DNA of 64,000 nt from positions 52,052-116,051 of the forward strand of contig NZ_VAUO01000011.1 of the NCBI RefSeq assembly GCF_005796105.1, read 5' to 3'. This document shows positions 17,213 through 25,062 of this stretch, piece by piece. The notes beneath the pieces were generated by a model. That model ran no database searches. It worked only from the letters and a program-made list of their open reading frames with translations, and had not been told where the DNA came from. The position numbers were made by a program, and so were the translations under genes. This stretch comes from Pseudomonas mosselii (GTDB lineage Bacteria > Pseudomonadota > Gammaproteobacteria > Pseudomonadales > Pseudomonadaceae). Within the stretch, counting starts at the first letter, position 1, and the number at the start of each line of letters is the position of its first letter.

Positions 17213-18231
17213 GCGCCAGGCTCTGCGCTGGCGTTGTCGTCTTCCTCGCCGTACTCGGTGACGAAGCCCCGGGCATCCAGCCCTTGCTCGGTGAGGTAGC
17301 GCACCAGCACGTTGACCGAGCCGTGGGTCACCATCACCCGCTCAGCGCCCGTCTGGGCGATCGCCCACAGCAGGCCGGGCCAGTCGGCATGGTCGGAGAG
17401 TACGAAGCCACGGTCGACGCCACGCCGACGGCGCGTGCCCCGCAGGCGCATCCAACCACTGGCAAAGCCGTCGCTGTAGTCGCCGAAGCGCTTCATCCAA
17501 CTGCTGCCCGCCGCCGAGGGCGGTGCCAGCACCAAGGCTTGGCGCAGCAGTGGGTCATTGCGTGGGATGTCGCCTGCGTAACGGGTCTCTGGCAGGTGCA
17601 CGCCGGCTTCGCGGTAGACCCGGTTCAGAGGCTCCACCGCACCGTGCACCAGAATCGGCCCGAGCCCGGCGTCCAAGCCGTGCAGGATGCGTTGCGCCTT
17701 GCCGAAGGCATAACAGAACAGCACGCTGGCCTTGCCCGCCTCGCGGTTGCCGCGCCACCAGGCGTTGATGGCGGCGAACACCTCGGCTTGCGGCGGCCAG
17801 CGGTAGATCGGCAGGCCGAAGGTGGATTCGGTAATGAAGGTATGGCAGCGCACCGGCTCGAACGGCGCGCAGGTGCCGTCGGGCTCGACTTTGTAGTCGC
17901 CCGAGGCGACCCACACCTGGCCCTGGTATTCCAGGCGAACCTGGGCCGAGCCCAGTACGTGGCCGGCCGGGTGCAGGCTCAAGGTCACGCCATGGTGCAG
18001 CAGGCGTTCGCCGTAGGGCAGTGTTTGCAGATCAATGCCCTGGCCCAGGCGGCTGCGCAGCACACCGGCGCCGTCAGCGGCGGTCAGGTAGTGACGGTTG
18101 CCGGGGCGCGAGTGGTCGCCGTGGCCGTGGGTGATGACCGCGCGCTCCACCGGGCGCCACGGGTCGATGTAAAAGTCCCCAGGTGGGCAATAGAGGCCTT
18201 CAGGGCGGGCAATGACGAGGTCCATGGGCAT
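17209..18231 (-). CDS. Ligase-associated MBL-fold DNA exonuclease
   Basis: A 340-residue metallo-beta-lactamase/beta-CASP-type protein with the metal motif HGHGDH at residues 35-40, plus SGDYKVEPDG and LSDHADWPGL (later metal ligands). It resembles SNM1/CPSF-type nucleases and belongs to the exonuclease family encoded beside bacterial ATP-dependent ligases. It is the first gene of the cluster, so the promoter should lie in 18232-18367. No good Shine-Dalgarno is seen; ATG 18231 and ATG 18225 are both possible. An acidic tail ends the protein (EEDDNASAE). Confidence 0.92.
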   Translation of the reverse strand: MPMDLVIARPEGLYCPPGDFYIDPWRPVERAVITHGHGDHSRPGNRHYLTAADGAGVLRSRLGQGIDLQTLPYGERLLHHGVTLSLHPAGHVLGSAQVRLEYQGQVWVASGDYKVEPDGTCAPFEPVRCHTFITESTFGLPIYRWPPQAEVFAAINAWWRGNREAGKASVLFCYAFGKAQRILHGLDAGLGPILVHGAVEPLNRVYREAGVHLPETRYAGDIPRNDPLLRQALVLAPPSAAGSSWMKRFGDYSDGFASGWMRLRGTRRRRGVDRGFVLSDHADWPGLLWAIAQTGAERVMVTHGSVNVLVRYLTEQGLDARGFVTEYGEEDDNASAEPGA

Positions 18232-18367
18232 GGGCTTCGGTAGCGACGTTACAAGGTGGGAGCGTGAAAGCTTCGGGAAAGTTCTGTTATTGGCGCGCTT
18301 TGGCGCAAGGGTGTGTGTTGAAGGAGCACGCCGCCAGCCCAGGCGGCGTGTTCATGCCTGCAACCGG

Positions 18368-20797
18368 CTACTTGCCCGGCACCAGCGTCAAGCGCTGGCT
18401 GCCGTAGGCCCGGCCGAAGTTCTGCGGTTGCAGCGGCAGGCTGCTGAAGCGGCCCTTGAACCAGGCGTCCAGTGCGTCGCTGTAGTGACGGCTGGCGGGG
18501 TTGCCCGATTGCCCGCTGCTGGTCAGCACTTGCAAGGGCTCGGCCTGGCCGAAGTCGACGATCATCCGTGCCGAGGCCGGCAGGCGGGTGTCGAAGTGGC
18601 TGCCCCAGGCGTACGGGGTCAGGGCCAGGGTGGTGAAGTCGCCACCGGCGGCCATCGGCGAGCGGTTGAGGGTGTCGCCCAGCCCTTTGTAGTTAGCCGC
18701 TGGCCAGCGGTACTGGTGCAGCTTGCCCCACTGCCAGGCGCGGCGGTCGGCGCCCAGTTGGGCCGTGCCGGCATCGATGGCTGCCGCCAGGCTGCGGGCC
18801 AGGATCGTAGGTTTGTCTTCTTTGTGTGGGGTGCTGCGGTCGTCCCAGAACGGACTGTCGTCGCGGCCCAGCAGGTGGTCGGCCTGGGCTGAGTACGACA
18901 GCTGCGCGTTGCTGACGAAGGCTTGCCAGGCTGGGCTGGACTCCGGGCCAAGGTCGTCGAGGAAGGTCTGCCGGGTGACCTCTTGCAGGAACAGCTCGTA
19001 CAGCGCGGCATCCGCCGATACCGGGCTCAGGCGGCCGTCGAAGGCCTTGAGCCGCGCAAGCGCGTCACGCGCCTTGTCGCGCTGCGCCGCAGGCAGGGCA
19101 TCGATGGCCTGCTTGAGCGGCTGGGCCATGCCTGGGGCGTCGAACATCTGCTTGAGTTTGGCCGCCAGCAGCGTCACCTGATCGTTCTGCAGTGCCATCA
19201 GGCTGCGGCTGTCGTGGCGACCGTTGCCAGCCAGTTCGGCCAGGCGTTCGGCGCGCTCGGGGTAATACCAGGTGCTTGAGAGCTGCATGCCATAGCCCTT
19301 GGGCAGGCTGCGCTGGTTGGCGTGGCCGATGAAGCCACTGGCCGGGTCCTGGTCATAGGGATGGAGCATGGCGTCGGCAAAGCCGTCCCAGTCGTAACGA
19401 CCGTCCCAGCCGGGCGAGGGCAGCAGGCCCTGACCGTCGCGGCGGTTCGGGTAGCGGCCGCTGACTTGCCAGCCAATGTGCTCGGGCTCGGCGAACACGA
19501 AGTTCAGGGCGGCAGCGCCGACTTCACGGGTGCTGTCGAAGGCCCGCTCCACGTTGCTGGCGCGGGTCAGGTCGAACAGCGCATCGAGGCTGCGGTCATT
19601 TTTGAGCTGCGGTAGGTGCAGGGCCAGGCCCAGGCTGCCGTGACCCGGCAGCAGCGTGCCATGACGGGTGTCGTACATCAGCTCGCGCTGTGGGCGCTGG
19701 CCACGCACGAAGAAGGTTTCGTTGCGCGCCCGGGCATTCTGCCATTTGCCGTCGGCCAGGTAGGTGAGCTGGTTGCCTTGGCGACGCACCTGTTCGAGGA
19801 ACAGGTCCTGATTGTCGGCCATCACCGCGCTGGCGCTCCAGGCCAGTTTGCCGTTGTAGCCCGCCAGCATGATCGGCAGGCCCGGTAGCGACAGACCGGC
19901 GACCTGATACTTGCCGGTGTGAATCTGCACCGGGCTCAGTGCCCAGGTGGCGCGGTTTTCGCTGGCCAGCAGGCTCTTGCCGCTGCGGCTGCGCTGTGGC
20001 CCCAGGGCCAGGTTGGATGAGCCAGGGTTGCCCAGCAGGCCGAGATCAGCCAGTTGCTGGCTGGAGGCGGCCAGCGAGGTCAGTCCCGGCAGTTGGCTGG
20101 CCAGGTTCAGGCCCTTGAGCTTGTCGGTTTCGGCATGCGCCAGCGGCTCGTCGGGGGCACCGGGCAGCAGCCAGGCCAGCTTGTCGATACCCACCTGTTG
20201 CGCGAGGGTCAGGGCCGACAGCTCTTCTTGCAGGTTCACCGACTGGCTGAACGCATAGAGGCTGAAGATCAGCGCCGAATCCTCGGGTTTCCAGTATTCC
20301 GGGCGGTAGCCGTTGCTGGCCAGCTCCGCTGGTAGCTTGTCGCGGTAGCGGAACAGGTAGGCGTTGACGCCGCGGGCGTACACCTCGAAGAAACGCTTGA
20401 GCCGTGGCGAGGCGTCGGCGTAGAGCTGGCCGGCGCTCTGCTTCAAGTTGGCCGCACGCATCAGCCGGTCGATGTCCAGTGCCTCGGGGCCGGCCAGCTC
20501 GGCCAGGCGACCCTGGGCCAGCAGGCGCATGCTGAGCATTTGGCCGATGCGGTCACCGGCATGCACATAACCCAGGCTGAACAGCGCGTCATGGAAGCTG
20601 CTGCTTTCGATCAGTGGCGCGCCCATGGCGTTGCGCCGTACCGACACGTTCTGTGCCAGGCCCTTGAGCGGTTGCACGCCCGTGCTTGGCGGAACGCTGT
20701 CCTGGTAGCCGCCCATCTGGCAGCCGGCCAGCGCAAGCATGCCGAGCAGCGCGGCGGCGCCGCCGAAGCGAAGGCGGAAAGGGGGAAGGGCGGCCAT
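18368..20797 (-). CDS. quiP: Penicillin-acylase-family Ntn hydrolase, QuiP-like (AHL acylase)
   Basis: The 809-residue protein is closest by eye to QuiP, an acyl-homoserine lactone acylase of Pseudomonas. A lipoprotein-like signal (ALLGMLALAGC, Cys26) is followed by the alpha chain, then the presumed self-cleavage site at GSSN (259-262), whose Ser would become the N-terminal nucleophile of the beta chain. The beta chain retains QRSRSGKSLL and MADNQDLFLEQ. However, the Asn-Asp-x-His block normally following SLLA reads SENRA here, and the Trp after SSNL is absent, so activity on AHLs is uncertain. AGGAG lies eight bases before the ATG. Monocistronic, transcribed leftwards. Confidence 0.88.
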   Translation of the reverse strand: MAALPPFRLRFGGAAALLGMLALAGCQMGGYQDSVPPSTGVQPLKGLAQNVSVRRNAMGAPLIESSSFHDALFSLGYVHAGDRIGQMLSMRLLAQGRLAELAGPEALDIDRLMRAANLKQSAGQLYADASPRLKRFFEVYARGVNAYLFRYRDKLPAELASNGYRPEYWKPEDSALIFSLYAFSQSVNLQEELSALTLAQQVGIDKLAWLLPGAPDEPLAHAETDKLKGLNLASQLPGLTSLAASSQQLADLGLLGNPGSSNLALGPQRSRSGKSLLASENRATWALSPVQIHTGKYQVAGLSLPGLPIMLAGYNGKLAWSASAVMADNQDLFLEQVRRQGNQLTYLADGKWQNARARNETFFVRGQRPQRELMYDTRHGTLLPGHGSLGLALHLPQLKNDRSLDALFDLTRASNVERAFDSTREVGAAALNFVFAEPEHIGWQVSGRYPNRRDGQGLLPSPGWDGRYDWDGFADAMLHPYDQDPASGFIGHANQRSLPKGYGMQLSSTWYYPERAERLAELAGNGRHDSRSLMALQNDQVTLLAAKLKQMFDAPGMAQPLKQAIDALPAAQRDKARDALARLKAFDGRLSPVSADAALYELFLQEVTRQTFLDDLGPESSPAWQAFVSNAQLSYSAQADHLLGRDDSPFWDDRSTPHKEDKPTILARSLAAAIDAGTAQLGADRRAWQWGKLHQYRWPAANYKGLGDTLNRSPMAAGGDFTTLALTPYAWGSHFDTRLPASARMIVDFGQAEPLQVLTSSGQSGNPASRHYSDALDAWFKGRFSSLPLQPQNFGRAYGSQRLTLVPGK

Positions 20798-20900
20798 GGC
20801 GGGGCTCCTGCAGGGCGTGGCGGGGTTGGAAAGGCGCTAAGGTAGTGAGCGCGCAGTCGCCATGCAAGGTGCCGGGGCGGTTTATTTACCAGTGGTAGGG

Positions 20901-20953
20901 CAAGCTGCAAGTAAAAGCACGTGCGCTGGTGATTTGCTCTTGCTTGCAGCTTG
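20901..20953. repeat. Long inverted repeat between quiP and the SEC-C gene
   Basis: CAAGCTGCAAGTAAAAGCA (20901-20919) pairs with 20935-20953 at 17 of 19 positions around a 15-base loop. Such AAGCTGCAAGC palindromes recur between pseudomonad genes. It lies downstream of the SEC-C gene and could terminate or stabilise its transcript. Confidence 0.65.
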
Positions 20954-20976
20954 TAGCTGGCCGCGAGTGGCTGCTG

Positions 20977-21174
20977 TTAAGCGCCGTGGCACTTCTTGAA
21001 CTTCTTCTCGCTGCCGCAGGGGCACGGGTCGTTGCGACCAACGTCTTTCAGGGCGTTGCGCACAGGCTCCTGGTGGCCGTGGTTGCAGTGTGGGCCGTGC
21101 ACATGGCCGTGGTCGTGATGGTGGTCGTGATCGTGGTTGCAGTCGGGGCCATGGACGTGGGGTTGCTGGGTCAT
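20977..21174 (-). CDS. Histidine-rich small SEC-C motif protein
   Basis: A 65-residue protein in two parts. Residues 4-35 are extremely His-rich, with alternating His/Asp pairs and two HGPxCNH units, suggesting binding of zinc, nickel or copper. The C-terminus is a SEC-C zinc-binding motif (RNDPCPCGSEKKFKKCHG), as at the end of SecA. There is no signal peptide, so it is probably cytoplasmic. GGAG lies eight bases before the ATG. The next gene upstream also carries SEC-C motifs. Confidence 0.85.
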   Translation of the reverse strand: MTQQPHVHGPDCNHDHDHHHDHGHVHGPHCNHGHQEPVRNALKDVGRNDPCPCGSEKKFKKCHGA

Positions 21175-21222
21175 TGCGGGGTACTCCGGTTGAATATGGC
21201 GCGATTATCGCACCAGTGCGCC

Positions 21223-21699
21223 TCAGCCTGCGAGGTAGGCGGCACAGCACTTCTTGAATTTCTGTCCGCTGGCGCAGGGGCAAGGGTCGTTGCGTCCGGC
21301 TTTCAGGCCCACGGTGGGGTCGATAAAATACCAGCGCCCGGCGTGCTGGACGAACGCCGAGCGCTCACGCTGCTGGTGATCGCCTTCCAGGTCGTGCCAG
21401 CGTGCGGTAAAGGTGACGAAGGCGTGCTCGGGCTGCCCGCCAAGCACCTCGGCGCTCTCCACCTCCAGGCCCAGCCAGGTGCTCTGGGCGCTCCAGGCCG
21501 CCATGCCGGCGCGGTCCAGGCCCGCTTGCTGGGCCGGCAGGGTGGTGGCCACCAGGTAATCCACCAGCCCCAGCACGTAGGCGCTGTAGCGCGAACGCAT
21601 CAATGCCTGCGCATCCGGTGCCGGGGTGCCGGCGTGATAATGCCCGCAGCAGGCGTCGAGCAGGTTGCCACTGCCACAGGGGCAGACTGAGACCCTCAT
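21223..21699 (-). CDS. YchJ-family SEC-C protein (UPF0225)
   Basis: The 158-residue protein has an N-terminal SEC-C-like cluster (CPCGSGNLLDACCG), a central NTF2-like domain with the family block ALMRSRYSAY, and a C-terminal SEC-C motif (GRNDPCPCASGQKFKKCC). This is the YchJ/UPF0225 layout; function is unknown, zinc binding is expected. The start is four bases downstream of the stop of the preceding gene, so the two are probably translated together. No independent Shine-Dalgarno is obvious. Confidence 0.9.
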   Translation of the reverse strand: MRVSVCPCGSGNLLDACCGHYHAGTPAPDAQALMRSRYSAYVLGLVDYLVATTLPAQQAGLDRAGMAAWSAQSTWLGLEVESAEVLGGQPEHAFVTFTARWHDLEGDHQQRERSAFVQHAGRWYFIDPTVGLKAGRNDPCPCASGQKFKKCCAAYLAG

Positions 21700-21703
21700 T
21701 GAA

Positions 21704-22198
21704 TCACCACCAGTACTTGCCGAAGTTTTCAGGATTGGCCCAGAACTTGGCGTTGAGCCAATCCGGGACCTGTTTATAGTCATGCAGATCATAGGTAAAC
21801 AGGCTCAGCACCTGGCCATCGCGTTCAAATTTTTCGCTGGCGACCAGTGCCAGGGAAAAGAAATCGGTGTCCTGCCAGCCGCAGGCGGGCAGGTCGGCCA
21901 GTACCGCCACACGGCTGGCATTTAGGTTGCGGATGCCGCCCAGCAGCTCCAAGCCGCCGCGCTTGGGCAGGTGTTCGAGGCAGTCCACCAGCAACGCCAG
22001 GTCGAAGCGCTGTGCGGCCAGTGGCGCCGGCAGCGGACCGGGCGCTGCTTGCTCGATGCGAGTGTCCGGGTGAGCCTGGGCGAACGCCTCCAGGGCCGGA
22101 AAACGGCTGCCCACCAGCAGCAGGTTGTGCGGGGCGAAGCGCTCGAGCAGGGCGGCTAGCGCCTGTTGCGGGGTGCGGGAAGAGAAAACGTCGGTCAT
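21704..22198 (-). CDS. DUF6231-type, methyltransferase-like protein
   Basis: A 164-residue protein with an apparent Rossmann-like start (LLERFAPHNLLLVGSRFPALEAFA), an acidic strand-end residue (DTRIEQ) and a FDLALLVDCLEHLPKRGG block that resembles the post-motif of SAM-dependent methyltransferases. The canonical glycine-rich SAM loop is not evident, so catalytic activity is doubtful. The C-terminus ends in an aromatic run (ENFGKYWW). GAGGA precedes the ATG. It is translated just ahead of the YchJ-like gene. Confidence 0.75.
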   Translation of the reverse strand: MTDVFSSRTPQQALAALLERFAPHNLLLVGSRFPALEAFAQAHPDTRIEQAAPGPLPAPLAAQRFDLALLVDCLEHLPKRGGLELLGGIRNLNASRVAVLADLPACGWQDTDFFSLALVASEKFERDGQVLSLFTYDLHDYKQVPDWLNAKFWANPENFGKYWW

Positions 22199-22358
22199 TG
22201 CCAGTCCTCGTTCAGATCGGCCAAGACTAGCGGGCTTGGGCTTGCGGGCAAAGGGGCATGACGCCGTTGCGTGGCTGATTGCTGGCAATGCGCCAAACGG
22301 CGGTCTTTACTCCCAGAGCATCGGTTTTGCACCGATTCCCCCTAGGAGAAGCAACAAG

Positions 22359-23057
22359 ATGAGCATAGTACGCACAGCGATACCCCTGGTTCTGCTCACC
22401 AGTGTGTTGACTGGTTGTGCAGGTTTGCAAAAAACCGACTGGCCGAAGTGTGCTGCCGTCGGGGGTGTAGGTGGCGCTGCCTTGGGCGCCATTGAAAGTT
22501 CTAGTTGGGCAGGTTGGGGCGCGTTGCTCGGTGGTGGTCTGGCGGCCGGCTATTGCTGGGCCCATGGCGATGGCGACGAGGACGGCGATGGTGTGCCGGA
22601 CAGCCGCGACAAGTGCCCGGGCACCCCGCGTGGCGTGCAGGTGGACGCCAATGGCTGCCCTCCGGCACCACCACCTGTGACAGCGCCAGCGCCTGCGCCG
22701 GCACCGAAGGAAGAGGTCATCGTCATCCGTGATGTGCACTTCGAATTCGATTCCGCGCGTCTGACGCCTGCCGACAAGCAGCGCCTGAACACGATCGCCA
22801 CACGCCTGAAACAAGAAACCAGCTCGGCTCGCCTGAGCGTCACCGGGCACACCGACAGCGTTGGTTCCGACCGTTATAACCAGAAACTCTCCGAGCGCCG
22901 TGCGCACTCGGTGACTGATTACCTGGTCGAGAACGGCGTTCCGCGCAGCAGCTTCGTCTCGGTGGTGGGCGCCGGTGAAACGCAGCCAGTTGCTGACAAC
23001 GCCACTGCCGAAGGCCGTGCCATGAACCGTCGCACCGAGATCAAGATCCAGCGCTGA
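22359..23057 (+). CDS. OmpA-family outer membrane lipoprotein, copy 1
   Basis: The 232-residue product has a lipoprotein signal with lipobox LTGC (Cys20), a Gly/Ala-rich segment, a calcium-binding type-3-repeat-like segment (DGDEDGDGVPDSRDKCPGTP) and a C-terminal OmpA peptidoglycan-binding domain (VTGHTDSVGSDRYNQKLSERR; NRRTEIKI). It should tether the outer membrane to peptidoglycan. AGGAG lies about ten bases before the ATG. It is a paralogue of the next gene, sharing domain order and the block LGAIESSSWA, which suggests a tandem duplication. Confidence 0.93.
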   Translation: MSIVRTAIPLVLLTSVLTGCAGLQKTDWPKCAAVGGVGGAALGAIESSSWAGWGALLGGGLAAGYCWAHGDGDEDGDGVPDSRDKCPGTPRGVQVDANGCPPAPPPVTAPAPAPAPKEEVIVIRDVHFEFDSARLTPADKQRLNTIATRLKQETSSARLSVTGHTDSVGSDRYNQKLSERRAHSVTDYLVENGVPRSSFVSVVGAGETQPVADNATAEGRAMNRRTEIKIQR

Positions 23058-23103
23058 CGGCCCCTGCGTGCGCGCCTTGTGAAGTGGCGCGGGCGCGTCT
23101 TTA

Positions 23104-23139
23104 CTCCTGTGTGACCGGTAGCGGCCGGTGACACAGGAG
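23104..23139 (+). promoter_or_regulatory. Hairpin covering the ribosome-binding site of OmpA copy 2
   Basis: CTCCTGTGTGACCGG (23104-23118) pairs with CCGGTGACACAGGAG (23125-23139) at 14 of 15 positions with a 6-base loop. The last five bases of the 3' arm are the Shine-Dalgarno AGGAG for ATG 23148. No T-run follows, so it does not look like a terminator; it could hold the ribosome-binding site closed. Confidence 0.65.
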
Positions 23140-23147
23140 CATTCACC

Positions 23148-23870
23148 ATGAGTGTTTTGTCGAAGGCGGCACTGCCGCTGGTGATGGCCACCGGGCTGTT
23201 GGCCGGTTGCGCCACCCACAGCGATGGCAGCGCGCCTCTCAATCAAAGGACCTGGCCACTGTGCAGCCTGCTTGGTGGGCTGGTCGGCGGTGGCCTGGGG
23301 GCCATCGAGAGTTCCAGCTGGGCAGCCGGTGCTGGCGCAGCCGGGGCGATTGCTGGCGGCTTGATCTGCTACGCCCAGGATGGTGACGAGGATGGCGATG
23401 GCGTCTTCGATCGCCGCGACCGTTGCCCGGATACCCCGGCGGGCACCCAGGTTGACCACATGGGCTGCCCGTTGCCCCAATACCCGCCGTCACAGCCAAG
23501 GCCTGAGCCGGTCGCCGCAGCGCCCGAGGTGATCACCCTCGATGATCAGGGCCCGGTGTTGTTCGCCTTCAACTCGGCTGCACTCAGCGCCGACGCCCAG
23601 CAGCGTCTGCAAGCCTTGTTGCCCAAACTCAGCGACCCAAGCGTGCTCAGCGTCAAGGTGATCGGTCACACCGACAGCGTGGGTTCCGACAGCTACAACC
23701 AAGGCTTGTCCGAACGCCGTGCCAGTAGTGTCGCTGAGTACTTGATCAGTCAGGGACTGGTGCCGCAGAAGGTCACCAGCCAAGGCCATGGCGAGAGCGA
23801 ACCAGTGGCCGACAACGACACCGACGAGGGCCGGGCGCGCAATCGTCGGGTAGAGCTGCACCTGAACTGA
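23148..23870 (+). CDS. OmpA-family outer membrane lipoprotein, copy 2
   Basis: A 240-residue lipoprotein (lipobox LLAGC, Cys21) with the same plan as copy 1: Gly-rich segment with GAIESSSWA, a calcium-binding-type repeat (DGDEDGDGVFDRRDRCPDTP), a Pro-rich linker and an OmpA domain (VIGHTDSVGSDSYNQGLSERR; NRRVELHL). Compared with copy 1, the OmpA region is well kept and the linker has diverged. Its AGGAG is inside a strong predicted hairpin, so translation may be conditionally controlled. It is 90 bases after copy 1. Confidence 0.93.
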   Translation: MSVLSKAALPLVMATGLLAGCATHSDGSAPLNQRTWPLCSLLGGLVGGGLGAIESSSWAAGAGAAGAIAGGLICYAQDGDEDGDGVFDRRDRCPDTPAGTQVDHMGCPLPQYPPSQPRPEPVAAAPEVITLDDQGPVLFAFNSAALSADAQQRLQALLPKLSDPSVLSVKVIGHTDSVGSDSYNQGLSERRASSVAEYLISQGLVPQKVTSQGHGESEPVADNDTDEGRARNRRVELHLN

Positions 23871-23972
23871 GCCACCACTGGCGTGCGCCCCGGCAAGCGG
23901 GGTACTGTTGCTGGCCGGGCCCGTGGCTACGGGCCTGGCCGACACAACCATAAAAATCCGTGGGGGCGGTTC

Positions 23973-24248
23973 ATGAAGTTCATCCTGGGCTTGGGCAAAG
24001 CCCTGACCGTGGTGTTCTGGTGGGTGGTGCTGTTCAACGTGTTCATGCCGCAGCCACTGCCGATCAACCTGCTCATCAATGCTGCTGGCCTCGTGCTGCT
24101 GACGCTGCATGTGCTCGAAGTGCTGTGCTTCAACGGCAGCCTGCGCGGCCGTAGCCACCGTTGGTTCGACCGGTTGCAGATCCTGCTCACCGGGATCTTC
24201 CATGTCATGTCCATTCGCAAACCTGAAGAGGCGACCCGTCGTGCGTAA
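23973..24248 (+). CDS. DUF1145-family small membrane protein
   Basis: The 91-residue protein has two or three hydrophobic segments (about 5-25, 31-52 and 66-80) and matches the DUF1145 family of short inner-membrane proteins (KALTVVFWWVVLFNVFMPQPLP). Function unknown. A G-rich stretch (TGGGGGCGG) precedes the ATG. Its stop overlaps the GTG start of the collagen-like gene by eight bases, so the two are coupled. Confidence 0.82.
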   Translation: MKFILGLGKALTVVFWWVVLFNVFMPQPLPINLLINAAGLVLLTLHVLEVLCFNGSLRGRSHRWFDRLQILLTGIFHVMSIRKPEEATRRA

Positions 24249-24999
24249 ATTGATGTTGCTTGCCGCCCTGGCGGCGCCCCTGGCTCAGGCCGAGAATCTT
24301 GATGTCGCTGCCCACTCGATGTTGCGTCTGCCCAACAACGCGGCCAGCGTGCACTTGGAGCACGTGCGGGTAGCGAATTCGGCAACCCTGCTGCTGCCGG
24401 CCACGCTGACTGAACTGAAGATCGACCGACTTGAGCTGGGCCGCGATGCGCGCATCGCCATCGCGCCTGCCGGGCAGGACCTGCGTATCGCGGCGGCCAG
24501 CGCTTATCTGGGTGAAGGTAGCGAGATCAGCGCGCCAGGTGCGTCGGGCACCTTCGAGCGGCCGGCGCGTCCTGGGCGCAACCTGGATTTGCGTTTTGAT
24601 CGCCTGGACGCCGAGCGGCTGTCCATCGATGCGCGGGGTGGTGCCGGTGCACCGGGGTATGCGGGGCTCGACGGAGGAAATGGCAAGCCCGGAGGTTGTA
24701 CCTGGGGGCAGGCCAGCCGTGGGGCCAATGGGGATAATGGCGGCAATGGGCATGATGGGGCGCCGGGTGGGCGGGTTCGCCTGGCCGTGCCTGAAGGGTT
24801 CGCTCAGGAGCGAATCGTGGTGCGGCTGGAGGGGGGCGCTGCGGGTAAGCCGGGGGCTGCCGGGAAGGCTGGCAAGGGCGGGGTCAGCAAGGGATGCCTG
24901 GTGTACCGGACCGATGCTGGGGCTAATGGGCGGCCTGGGGTGGAGGGAGCGGCTGGGTTGGTGGGGGCATCGGGGGAGTTGATTTTGCAGAGGTTGTGA
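24241..24999 (+). CDS. Exported collagen-like Gly-rich protein
   Basis: The 252-residue product has a short signal peptide (RKLMLLAALAAPLAQA, cleavage after about residue 17), a beta-rich N-terminal region (20-130) reminiscent of repeat-built surface proteins, and two Gly-x-x collagen-like stretches (about 133-177 and 198-247), the first rich in Asn and Asp, the second in Ala and Lys. Two Cys (153, 219) flank the stretches and could form a disulfide. GTG 24241 is chosen because GAAGAGG lies nine bases upstream and it begins the signal peptide; ATG 24253 is an alternative. No enzymatic domain recognised; likely secreted or surface-associated. The 3' half is unusually G-rich. Confidence 0.72.
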   Translation: MRKLMLLAALAAPLAQAENLDVAAHSMLRLPNNAASVHLEHVRVANSATLLLPATLTELKIDRLELGRDARIAIAPAGQDLRIAAASAYLGEGSEISAPGASGTFERPARPGRNLDLRFDRLDAERLSIDARGGAGAPGYAGLDGGNGKPGGCTWGQASRGANGDNGGNGHDGAPGGRVRLAVPEGFAQERIVVRLEGGAAGKPGAAGKAGKGGVSKGCLVYRTDAGANGRPGVEGAAGLVGASGELILQRL

Positions 25000-25062
25000 G
25001 GGTTTTTTAGTTGTTTGTTTTGGGGTTTGTATGCGCATTCATTTGTGAAGTTGACTTTGAGT

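Noticed and set aside
16825..18243. A 472-codon plus-strand frame across the ligase and exonuclease genes
   Set aside because: Antisense shadow with Arg/Ala-rich translation and no domain.
22320..22336. ATCGGT/ACCGAT dyad before the first OmpA lipoprotein as a terminator or operator
   Set aside because: Only six pairs, no T-run, and no other evidence; mentioned only for comparison with the stronger hairpin before copy 2.
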